28,819 nt of DNA from a virus: the IMG/VR virus record IMGVR_UViG_3300049432_000206, positions 1-28,819 of that record. One strand, given 5' to 3'. Position numbers and translations under genes: made by a program. Under the pieces are notes generated by a model. It was not told the DNA's origin and ran no database searches. It saw only the letters and a list, made by a program, of their open reading frames with translations. Shown here in pieces: positions 6,379 through 12,776 of this stretch (within the stretch, counting starts at the first letter, position 1; each line of letters opens with the position of its first letter).

Positions 6379-7401
6379 ATGTCGAAACGATCCCCAAACC
6401 CCGACGCCCGCACTCTGTTCGAAGATCGATCGAACAAGGTCGCGAAATGGATCAAAGCCGTCGTTGATCAAGGACTTCTCCATTCCATGACTGAGCTCGA
6501 CACCAAGGTCGCCATGGCGCTTGCATCACACGCCGATTACACGGATCTGACCCTGTATCCCTCGGTACGCGCTCTAGCAGTGAAAATTGGCACGAAAGTT
6601 CCCCAACGCGTCAGAAAATCAATGGAGCGATTGGAGGCGATTGGTCTAATGCGAACGATAGAGCCTGGCGGCCGCGAGAGCCGGGACAGCCGGGGCCGCG
6701 CCACGCTTCGCCAACTCATAATCCCTGCCGAAACCGTTGCGGATCGGGGCTCATCGATAGGTACGCCCAGCGTACCCATCACAAAGCCGCCGACGGGTGC
6801 CCTCGGAGCACCCGTTGGATCACTTCCGACTGGGGCTGGATGGGTGCCCCCAGCGACATCCGATGGGTGCTCTGCGCGACATCCGATGGGTACGCGCAGC
6901 GACGATGAAGGGGTACGCGCAGAGTACCCCCAACCTCTTATAACTACCCAACTGAACTCTTCAGGAACCTTTCTGCCGCTGGCGCGGGTGCCGGAACCGA
7001 CCGGAAAGCCCCCGGTTAAGGCTCCCGCCAGAACGCCCGCCAGGAAGCAGCCCCAGCCGCCCACGGGCCATCAAGAACTCACCCGCTATTGGGTCAATCA
7101 GTGGAGTGAAAAATACAAGAGACCCTTTCCCTTCGGCGCTGGCGGGAATGGGTCGCGCCACGGGAAGTGCATCAAGTTCATCCTCGAATCGTGTGGCGGC
7201 GCGCTCGAAGACGCGAAAGCAGTCATCGACCGTTTTCTGTCCTGCGGAGACGGATTCTTCAACGGGCATCCGCTCGCGATGCTCGCCACCCCAACCCAAC
7301 TTCCGAAATTTCTCGTTGAACAAGTCAGCACCACGAAAGGCCGAATCAATGGACACCGATCAAGCAAAACAAGCGGACGCGAAGAGCACATCGAGTTCTA
7401 G
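6379..7401 (+). CDS. O-like replication initiator with an internal origin
   Basis: A 340-aa protein that fits a phage replication initiator (lambda O/DnaD-like organisation). Residues about 38-95 are a winged helix (MTELDTKVAMALASHADYTD, LYPSVRALAVKIGTK, VRKSMERLEAIGLMRTI). Residues about 100-225 are a Pro/Gly-rich linker. Residues about 228-300 form a second helical domain (TRYWVNQWSEKYKRPFPFGA ... AKAVIDRFLS) that in such proteins contacts the helicase loader or single-stranded DNA. The helicase loader follows directly, overlapping by 53 bases. The linker DNA contains a 23-bp iteron array (6842-6930), as lambda O contains ori. No strong Shine-Dalgarno precedes the ATG. The assignment rests on domain order, origin and neighbour, not on close sequence identity. 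Confidence 0.8.
   Translation: MSKRSPNPDARTLFEDRSNKVAKWIKAVVDQGLLHSMTELDTKVAMALASHADYTDLTLYPSVRALAVKIGTKVPQRVRKSMERLEAIGLMRTIEPGGRESRDSRGRATLRQLIIPAETVADRGSSIGTPSVPITKPPTGALGAPVGSLPTGAGWVPPATSDGCSARHPMGTRSDDEGVRAEYPQPLITTQLNSSGTFLPLARVPEPTGKPPVKAPARTPARKQPQPPTGHQELTRYWVNQWSEKYKRPFPFGAGGNGSRHGKCIKFILESCGGALEDAKAVIDRFLSCGDGFFNGHPLAMLATPTQLPKFLVEQVSTTKGRINGHRSSKTSGREEHIEF
6759..6813. repeat. Two palindromic outlying iterons
   Basis: GGTACGCCCAGCGTACC (6760-6776) and GGGTGCCCTCGGAGCACCC (6795-6813) are inverted-repeat versions of the iteron seen downstream. The second begins 47 bases before the regular array, close to two periods. Confidence 0.65.
6842..6930 (+). repeat. Four iterons at exact 23-bp spacing: candidate replication origin
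   Basis: Copies start at 6842 (GGGTGCCCCCAGCGACATCC), 6865 (GGGTGCTCTGCGCGACATCC), 6888 (GGGTACGCGCAGCGACGATG) and 6911 (GGGTACGCGCAGAGTACCCC). The period of 23 is not a multiple of three, so the repeat is read in three different frames and gives unrelated peptides. Selection must therefore be on DNA. A stretch of about 57% A+T (6931-6965, with CTCTTATAACTA) follows and could be the unwinding element. Confidence 0.85.
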
Positions 7402-8389
7402 CGACGACGGCGGCGACGTGATGCTCATGTCGATCACGCTGAATCGCGCGAACATTGCGACAGCCGGCATGACGTCACAGCAGATCCGCGATCGCTATCA
7501 GCAGCATCGCGCTGAAGCAGATCGATCGGCGGAAGAGCGGGATCGAGCCGCCACGGAAGATCGGCTCAAGAGACTCCGCCGCGCGCACGAGGAAAACATG
7601 CGCGAGGCCTTGGAGCGTCGAAAAATCGACGCGACGGGAATGTCGATCGAGCAGATGGAGACCAAGCTCGCGTACCTGCAGGCCGCGGATAGGGAGCGCG
7701 AAGCAGAATCACGGCGCCGACGGGAAGTAGATCAACGAAAGCAACGCGCGGCCGCACTGTTCGCCCTGGCTCAGTGCCCGGAGCGTCACGTAGCAAATAT
7801 GGCGATGGCTGAGGCGACGGATAATCCACGCTGGAAAGCGGTTCGTGATCAGCTCGTCGATCGGATTCAGTACGCCGACGGATTCCTCGTCGCGCTGCTC
7901 GGCATCCGGGGCCCGGGCAAAACTCAAATTGCGGTGAGCGTAATTCATCGCGCGACGGCGCAGATGTGCACCGCCAGATACGTAAAAGCGATGGATCTGT
8001 TCAGACTGATTCGTCGCGCCTTTGCTTCTCGCGAGCGTGGTGAAGCCAGCGAGATGGAAGACGACATCGTCGAAGAGTTGGTCGCGTTCGACCTGCTGGT
8101 GATCGATGAGCTCGACCAGCGAGGCCAGACGGACTGGGAGCAAAACGTGTTGGTCAACCTGATCGATCGGCGATACGACGCGCGCAAGTGCACGCTGCTG
8201 ATATCGAACGCCGAGAAACCGAACTTTGCTGCGATGATGGGCGCCAGCGTCGCCAGCCGCATCGCCGAGACCGGAGAATCGATCGAATGTGAGTGGCCGT
8301 CATACCGCCGGCCTGGATCGTGGAAGACCCGCGGCGACGAGCCCCGAAAGCCATCCGGCCAGGTGAATGAATCACGGGAGGATTTATGA
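7349..8389 (+). CDS. DnaC/IstB-like AAA+ helicase loader
   Basis: A 346-aa protein that would load the replicative helicase at the phage origin. Residues about 40-135 are a highly charged, coiled-coil-like region. The AAA+ part holds Walker A GIRGPGKT (185-192), Walker B LLVIDE (249-254), a sensor-1-like LLISN (283-287) and a candidate arginine finger in SVASRIAE (R304). This is the DnaC/IstB family order. It sits straight after the O-like initiator as lambda P follows O. The ATG at 7349 has GAAAGG 8 bases upstream and overlaps the previous gene by 53 bases; ATGs at 7421 and 7427 are alternatives but lack a clear ribosome binding site and would remove only a Ser/Asp-rich tail. Confidence 0.88.
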   Translation: MDTDQAKQADAKSTSSSSDDGGDVMLMSITLNRANIATAGMTSQQIRDRYQQHRAEADRSAEERDRAATEDRLKRLRRAHEENMREALERRKIDATGMSIEQMETKLAYLQAADREREAESRRRREVDQRKQRAAALFALAQCPERHVANMAMAEATDNPRWKAVRDQLVDRIQYADGFLVALLGIRGPGKTQIAVSVIHRATAQMCTARYVKAMDLFRLIRRAFASRERGEASEMEDDIVEELVAFDLLVIDELDQRGQTDWEQNVLVNLIDRRYDARKCTLLISNAEKPNFAAMMGASVASRIAETGESIECEWPSYRRPGSWKTRGDEPRKPSGQVNESREDL

Positions 8390-8454
8390 GCGAGTCAGCA
8401 GCGAAGGACCGCCCGCAGCAGCAAGCCGCGCAACAAACGAGGGAGCGACGATGA
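8386..8454 (+). CDS. 22-codon micro-ORF coupled on both sides
   Basis: The ORF encodes MSESAAKDRPQQQAAQQTRE-RR, a hydrophilic Gln-rich peptide with no known relative. A very strong Shine-Dalgarno (GGGAGGA, 8376-8382) sits 3-9 bases before its ATG. That ATG overlaps the loader's stop (ATGA at 8386) and its own stop overlaps the next start (ATGA at 8451). It may be a translated coupler that passes ribosomes to the zinc-ribbon gene, or a true small protein. Confidence 0.5.
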   Translation: MSESAAKDRPQQQAAQQTRERR

Positions 8455-8681
8455 CAAAATCACCCATCCGATTCGGACACGGACGTCCCGCCACGGTCCC
8501 GCGCGACGACTCCAACAAGCGGTACGTTTTCGTGAAAAAGGCGCGCTGCCCCGAGTGTCAAAGCCCGGATTTGAAGGTGTACGGAGCGCCGCGCGGCGCG
8601 ATCGCATCGACCGACGGCACCCAGTCGCGTTACGTGCGCTGCCGGCCGTGCGGGTGCCGCTTCATCCTCGTCGCCGAGTAA
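8451..8681 (+). CDS. Zinc-ribbon protein
   Basis: A 76-aa protein with a four-cysteine zinc ribbon: C33 and C36 in ARCPECQSPD, C64 and C67 in RCRPCGCRF (an extra Cys at 69). A basic, extended N-terminus precedes it. Small zinc ribbons like this (Ogr/Delta- or TFIIS-like) often contact RNA polymerase or DNA, and in phages may switch on late genes. Here it is the last gene before the promoter-like element at 8682, so a role as late activator is attractive but inferred. The ATG at 8451 has GAGGGAG 5-12 bases upstream; a longer frame from 8367 has no such support. Confidence 0.75.
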   Translation: MTKSPIRFGHGRPATVPRDDSNKRYVFVKKARCPECQSPDLKVYGAPRGAIASTDGTQSRYVRCRPCGCRFILVAE

Positions 8682-8727
8682 CCGCGTTCAACCCAATAGA
8701 ACGAAGCCGCGCACGCGTTCATAGCAT
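8682..8727 (+). promoter_or_regulatory. Promoter-like element, copy 1 (leaderless)
   Basis: GTTCAACCCAATAGAACGA (8686-8704) is followed after exactly 17 bases by TAGCAT (8722-8727). The GTG start is 7 bases further on, so transcription would begin at or next to the start codon. The same upstream block with the same spacing occurs at 16842-16887. It contains an inverted GTTC...GAAC pair. Confidence 0.65.
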
Positions 8728-8734
8728 TGGCGCG

Positions 8735-9334
8735 GTGAAGTACTCCAAACTGCTGCCAATCGTCATTCTCGCCGCACTCGCCGCGAGCTGCGCGCCCAAG
8801 AAATCGCCGCCTTCCAGCAACAACAGTCTGACCGGCGAAGGCATCGCCCGGGCCGACGCGAGCTTGATCAGCATCAAATGGAGCGCGGATCAACTGCTGA
8901 TCAAGGTGCCGGCGCCGCTCCGGCCGTACGTCGAATCGATCATCAACGACGTCAAGAATCTCGGCGTCGCGCTCTTCCAGGCTTCCGTCTCCAATGCGCA
9001 ACAGTCGATCGACCAGGAAATCCAGCTCGACGCGTACAGAAAGCTCCAAACGAAATTCGAGATCGATCACGCGGCGAATCGGATCACGGGCTGGCAGTTC
9101 CGCCACTACCGCAATCTGATCATCGGTGGCTTGGTCGCGCTATGGGCCGCCATCGGCACCGCGTCTGTAATTCTCGGCGTCATGGGCAACTGGACGTGGT
9201 CGCTGCGCCTGATGCGTTTCATCCCGTGGGCCAACCCCTTTAGCATGATCCGCAAGCGACTCACCGGCGTTGACGTGTCCGACGCCGCGAAGGCCATGGA
9301 TGCGCGGCCAGCCGCGAGCCCGACCGCAAACTAG
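8735..9334 (+). CDS. Lipoprotein with C-terminal membrane segment; candidate unimolecular spanin
   Basis: A 199-aa envelope protein. A signal peptide (1-18) ends in a lipobox LAASC, giving lipidated Cys19, followed by a Pro/Ser-rich linker and a helical domain (about 35-120). A strong membrane segment (about 127-150: NLIIGGLVALWAAIGTASVI) comes next, then a basic 49-residue tail. An outer-membrane lipid anchor plus an inner-membrane segment in one chain is the plan of u-spanins such as T1 gp11, though those end soon after the membrane helix. The next gene is a holin-like membrane protein. The GTG start is chosen because the lipoprotein signal begins there and it sits at the right distance from the promoter element; no Shine-Dalgarno is present. 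A moron-type surface protein is the alternative. Confidence 0.7.
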   Translation: MKYSKLLPIVILAALAASCAPKKSPPSSNNSLTGEGIARADASLISIKWSADQLLIKVPAPLRPYVESIINDVKNLGVALFQASVSNAQQSIDQEIQLDAYRKLQTKFEIDHAANRITGWQFRHYRNLIIGGLVALWAAIGTASVILGVMGNWTWSLRLMRFIPWANPFSMIRKRLTGVDVSDAAKAMDARPAASPTAN

Positions 9335-9398
9335 GGGAATCGTCATCCTCATTCACCGATTCATTTTCTTTTGCGCTCAACAATGCTGGGAGCTCGGT

Positions 9399-9797
9399 AT
9401 GCCGTTCAGCAGAGAGAACGTCAAATTCACCGTCCTCACCGCCGGCTTTGTGATGCTCGTCATCACCGCCGTCGCCGGCATCGTCGCCATCAGCTATTCG
9501 CAAAACCCGAACAGCACGCCGCTCTACACCGCCGTCGTTTCGTTCGTGACCATCCAAGCCGGCCAGCTCCTGCTCATGCTGCGCACGGAGCAGGCGCACG
9601 CGGAGATCACGAAGACGAGACACGACCTGAGCGACAAAATGCAGCCGATTGTCAGCAACACCGAAGCCGCGGCCGTCGCAGCCGTGCAGGCCAAGGAAAA
9701 GCTTGAAGAGAAAGAAACGAACGGCGCCTTTACCCCGCACGAGGAACGATTGATCGCGGAGATCGTGCGCCGATCGTGCGCGAAACCCCCAACCTAA
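9399..9797 (+). CDS. Small membrane protein, holin-like
   Basis: A 132-aa protein with two predicted membrane helices (about 10-33 and 43-61) joined by a short NPNSTP turn, followed by a charged coiled-coil tail (about 63-122). This topology occurs in some phage holins, and the position after a lipoprotein and before the packaging genes would suit a lysis cassette. No recognisable endolysin is adjacent, so the call stays tentative. The ATG at 9399 is chosen because the sequence upstream in frame is not membrane-like and GGGAG lies about 7 bases before it. Confidence 0.55.
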   Translation: MPFSRENVKFTVLTAGFVMLVITAVAGIVAISYSQNPNSTPLYTAVVSFVTIQAGQLLLMLRTEQAHAEITKTRHDLSDKMQPIVSNTEAAAVAAVQAKEKLEEKETNGAFTPHEERLIAEIVRRSCAKPPT

Positions 9798-9808
9798 CCG
9801 GAGGCGTC

Positions 9809-10951
9809 ATGACCCGACTCATGTACCTGATGCACCTGGCCCTGATCGCCTGGATCGCCTGCACGATGACCGGCCTCGCTTACCACGAACGGAGCGCTGC
9901 AATGACGTATGCCAACACCACCCGAATCGGATCGGCCGAGACGATCAAGTCGATTGACGCCGCACGCGCCAAGGTCGCGGGGAAGACTCAATTGCTGCTC
10001 GCCGCCGGCCAGCGGTTCAACTGTCCGACGATTCAGCCATCAAGCGAGACCTACATCGGGAGGTTCGGTGTCTCGACGGCCCCGGCTCCGATCATCGCCA
10101 CGTCCGGCCAGGGTGTGCTGATCAAGCCCGGGGTGAAGAGCGTCACCGTCATCGGCATCACCTTCGACACCGCGCAAGAAATCTACTCCGCTGTCGACGT
10201 CGCCGGCATTGATTGCAGGGTGTCAGACATCAGCCAGATCGGCGCCGGCCGACTGCTCACCATCAGCGGCGCGCAGGGCCTACTCGCCGAGCGGATCACG
10301 TGCACGAACGGCGAACTGCTCGACAAGGGCTTTTACTCCGGCGGCGCGGTCGCGAATCGAGGATGCCAGATCCGGCTTTTCAAAGTCGTCTGCGCCAAGG
10401 GCGAGCATGGCGGGCGCTTCCACAACGCGGAAGGTCTGACGCTCGGCGACGAAAAGCTATCGCTGCAGGGGATGCCCGGTGTCGCCGGCTACATCCGCCA
10501 CACGTCGGCGTATCAAGGCGCGGCGCTGATCATGAAGAGCGGCGCGGGGAACAAACTCATTCGCCTCACCATCGACGGCCCGCTCGGCTTCGGCCCCACC
10601 GTGGCGCCGGACTCCATGAAGCAAAGCGGATGGGAAAAGACTGCGCTGCTCGACCAGCAGGTGCTGAGCTGCGACATCACCACGCCGCGTTACGTGGAGA
10701 TCGGTGCTGCGGTGCGCAACATCAAATTCAAAGGCGGGGTGATCCGCGCGACGAAGCTGGCGTGCCTGGACCTGAAGAGCGCATGGGGACCGAGCAACCA
10801 ATGGGCCGCGCCGACGGGATCATTCGAGGGCGTGACCTTCCGCGGGCCGACGCTCTACAGCGCGACGAGCCGCGGGCAACTCAGGAACTTCGAGTTCACG
10901 AGCTGCACCTTTGAAGGGCGCCCGATCGGCATCAATGGCGAGGTCAAGTAA
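9809..10951 (+). CDS. Secreted right-handed beta-helix protein
   Basis: A 380-aa protein. The N-terminus (about 3-25: MYLMHLALIAWIACTMTGLA) is a signal peptide or membrane anchor. The rest is a chain of short beta strands with regular V/I-x-x-I-x-I and turn motifs (VKSVTVIGITF, RLLTISGAQGLLAERITCTN, GCQIRLFKVVCAKG, VRNIKFKGGVIRAT, LRNFEFTSCTF) typical of right-handed parallel beta-helix folds. These occur in pectate-lyase-like enzymes and phage tail spikes. A GGAGG ribosome binding site is 5 bases before the ATG at 9809. A secretion signal is odd for a tail spike, so it might be an envelope- or polysaccharide-acting protein, or a lysogenic-conversion gene. An ATG at 9902 would remove the signal. 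Confidence 0.6.
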   Translation: MTRLMYLMHLALIAWIACTMTGLAYHERSAAMTYANTTRIGSAETIKSIDAARAKVAGKTQLLLAAGQRFNCPTIQPSSETYIGRFGVSTAPAPIIATSGQGVLIKPGVKSVTVIGITFDTAQEIYSAVDVAGIDCRVSDISQIGAGRLLTISGAQGLLAERITCTNGELLDKGFYSGGAVANRGCQIRLFKVVCAKGEHGGRFHNAEGLTLGDEKLSLQGMPGVAGYIRHTSAYQGAALIMKSGAGNKLIRLTIDGPLGFGPTVAPDSMKQSGWEKTALLDQQVLSCDITTPRYVEIGAAVRNIKFKGGVIRATKLACLDLKSAWGPSNQWAAPTGSFEGVTFRGPTLYSATSRGQLRNFEFTSCTFEGRPIGINGEVK

Positions 10952-10961
10952 GAACGAGGAA

Positions 10962-10986
10962 GGGGGAGGGTTAGGGTGAGGGGGGG
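10962..10986 (+). other. G-quadruplex-type G-run cluster
   Basis: Four G-runs of 5, 3, 3 and 7 bases are separated by A, TTA and TGA. This fits the consensus for an intramolecular G-quadruplex on the + strand. It lies in the 110-base gap after the beta-helix gene. Strings of this kind also occur as dispersed intergenic repeats in bacterial chromosomes. Confidence 0.6.
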
Positions 10987-11064
10987 ACGCCACAGGAAAA
11001 AACGCCGTCGAAAATCCAGACCGAACGACACTATCTCCAATTTTTTGTCACGAGTTTTTGACCC

Positions 11065-11787
11065 ATGCCACCCCCAACGATGAAACCCGACTGGAGCGCG
11101 AAGCTGCCGACGCTGGACGTCGGCGCGCTCAAAATGATGCCAGTCGGATCGCTGAAGCAGCCGTGGGATGGGAAAATCGAGGTCGAATTTGGTGACGGTG
11201 AATCCGACGTCACCCCCGATCACGGATATCACTCGCCGGTTCTGAAGCGCAGCACACACGACCTGCGCGCGGTCAACAATCACGCGCTCGAGCACATGAT
11301 GAACCTGCCCGGGCCCGGCGAGGCGTATCACTTTCTCGTCGGGGACAAGCTGAGCCTGTGGGATATCGTCCCCGCGCTGATCGAACGGATCGCGCCCCGA
11401 CCGATTCGTGCGCTGCACGTTTCGACGCTGTCATTCGGTGCCGCCACCGCCGCCGATATCCTCGCACTGCTCGACGCCGGCAAGATCCAGCGCATCAGCT
11501 TTCTCGTTTCGGTGATGTTCAGCGCGAAGAACCGCCACCTGTACGACCAGCTCGTGCCGCACCTGCTGAAGCGCGGCCATCGCGCCGGCGCCATGCGGAC
11601 GCACGCCAAGATTCTCGCGATCGACCTGGGCAAGGGTGAGCGTTACGTCGTCGAGTCGTCGAGCAATCTGCGCACGTGCCATTGTTGCGAACAGACGACC
11701 ATCATCCGCGACGATGGACTCTTCCACTTTCATCGGGAATGGATGGATCGGGCGCTTGGGATAGGAGAAGCAAAGGCCGCACGGTAG
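11065..11787 (+). CDS. PLD-like (HKD-type) protein
   Basis: A 240-aa protein related to phospholipase-D-superfamily nucleases encoded near phage packaging genes. The C-terminal half carries HAKILAIDL (H180, K182), then the strand YVVESSSNL (S198-N201) and E209, resembling a single HKD motif, HxK followed by GSxN-E. Such proteins work as dimers with one motif each; whether this one cleaves DNA is not shown. The N-terminal 60 residues are extended. The terminase small subunit follows within 6 bases, so it belongs to the packaging operon. The sequence CHCCEQ may add a metal site. Confidence 0.65.
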   Translation: MPPPTMKPDWSAKLPTLDVGALKMMPVGSLKQPWDGKIEVEFGDGESDVTPDHGYHSPVLKRSTHDLRAVNNHALEHMMNLPGPGEAYHFLVGDKLSLWDIVPALIERIAPRPIRALHVSTLSFGAATAADILALLDAGKIQRISFLVSVMFSAKNRHLYDQLVPHLLKRGHRAGAMRTHAKILAIDLGKGERYVVESSSNLRTCHCCEQTTIIRDDGLFHFHREWMDRALGIGEAKAAR

Positions 11788-11792
11788 TACCC

Positions 11793-12245
11793 ATGGGAAA
11801 ACGCGGACCGGCTCCGACGCCCACAGCCATCCTCGCAGCGCGCGGCTCATGGCGAGGGAAGCTGAACAAAAACGAAATGCGGCCCGAGCCCGGCGCACCG
11901 GATCCGCCCGAGGTGCTGGAAGGCGAAGCGCTGCTCGAATGGCACCGGGTTATCGCTGAGATTGAACCGACGCGAGTGCTGTCAAAGGCCGATCGCGCGG
12001 CGCTCACCCTGTACTGCCAGACGTGGGCGATCGCACAAGATGCCGCGCGCAACATCCAAGCGACCGGCACCATCATCAAGCTGCCGAACGGTTATCCCGG
12101 CGCGACGCCGTATCTGAAGGTTTACAACGAGGCGACCCGAATCTGTATGCGACTGCTGGCGGAGTTCGGATTGACACCCAGCGCGAGGGCGCGAATACCC
12201 GCCGGCAAAGCGGACAAAGACGCGAACGGCGAGCTGGATTTCTAG
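11793..12245 (+). CDS. terS: Terminase small subunit, P27 family
   Basis: A 150-aa DNA-recognition subunit of the packaging motor. It begins MGKRGPAPTPTAILAARGSW, the P27-family hallmark, followed by the PEPGAPDPP and LLEWHRVIAEI segments and the helical AALTLYCQTWAIAQDAARNI ... GTIIKLPNGYPGATPYL region that ends in EFGLTPSARARI. Length and motif order match the family. The matching large subunit is at 13735, separated by three genes, whereas the two are usually adjacent or split only by an HNH gene. The ATG at 11793 is chosen because the family signature begins there. Confidence 0.93.
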   Translation: MGKRGPAPTPTAILAARGSWRGKLNKNEMRPEPGAPDPPEVLEGEALLEWHRVIAEIEPTRVLSKADRAALTLYCQTWAIAQDAARNIQATGTIIKLPNGYPGATPYLKVYNEATRICMRLLAEFGLTPSARARIPAGKADKDANGELDF

Positions 12246-12257
12246 GGAGGATTGGGA

Positions 12258-12392
12258 ATGAAGATGCTCAAGATGCTCAACCCGCTAATCGAGCTGTGGA
12301 ACTTCTTTAAGTACATGGCTCATCTGCACATGTTCGAGGGAATGTCATTCTATGAGCCCTACGACTTCACGCAGGACACCAAGAAGTTTTAG
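12258..12392 (+). CDS. 44-aa small protein of unknown function
   Basis: The ORF starts MKMLKMLNPLIELWNFFKYM and ends DFTQDTKKF. It has a strong Shine-Dalgarno GGGAGG (12245-12250) 7 bases upstream and lies snugly between terS and the HNH gene. The first half is an amphipathic, Met/Leu/Phe-rich helix; the second is acidic. I do not recognise it. Its tight placement and good ribosome binding site make it likely to be translated. Confidence 0.6.
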   Translation: MKMLKMLNPLIELWNFFKYMAHLHMFEGMSFYEPYDFTQDTKKF

Positions 12393-12404
12393 AGAAATGA
12401 CAAC

Positions 12405-12776
12405 GTGCCATCCTATCCATGCCGCCACCCGACCTGCACCACGTACGTCAAACGACGCGGCGAATACTGCATTGAACACGAGCAGCAGGGGAGGGATGAG
12501 CGCGCGAAGCGCGGCCAGTTCTACGACCAGCACCAGCGCGACGCTGAAGCAAAAGCGTTCTACAACTCCGCGGCCTGGCAGCGGGCCCGCGCGGACAAGC
12601 TCGCGGCCGATCCTGTTTGCGAGCGGTGCCGGCGCGTGTTCGCGCAGCACGTGCACCACCGGATCCCGCTCGCGCGATGCACGCCGGAGCAGAAACTCGA
12701 CCGGGCAAATCTGATGAGCGCGTGCCAGCCCTGTCACAACATCATCGAAGCGGAGGCGCGATGTACGTCAAGATGA
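12405..12776 (+). CDS. HNH endonuclease
   Basis: A 123-aa HNH nuclease. HNH proteins next to terminase genes help cut concatemeric DNA at cos sites during packaging in HK97-like phages. The core motif is VHHRIP (H84, H85), N102 in RANLMSACQPCHN, and H111. A structural zinc site is formed by C72/C75 and C107/C110. A second small Cys/His cluster (C6, H8, C11, C22, H25) marks the N-terminus. The start is GTG at 12405 with a poor ribosome binding site; translation may be coupled to the small ORF ending 12 bases before. It overlaps the start of the glycosyltransferase-like gene by 16 bases. Confidence 0.9.
   Translation: MPSYPCRHPTCTTYVKRRGEYCIEHEQQGRDERAKRGQFYDQHQRDAEAKAFYNSAAWQRARADKLAADPVCERCRRVFAQHVHHRIPLARCTPEQKLDRANLMSACQPCHNIIEAEARCTSR

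Noticed and set aside
6842-6930. Protein-level repeat in the O-like linker
   Set aside because: The 23-base period shifts the frame each time, so the peptide does not repeat; the repeat is in DNA.
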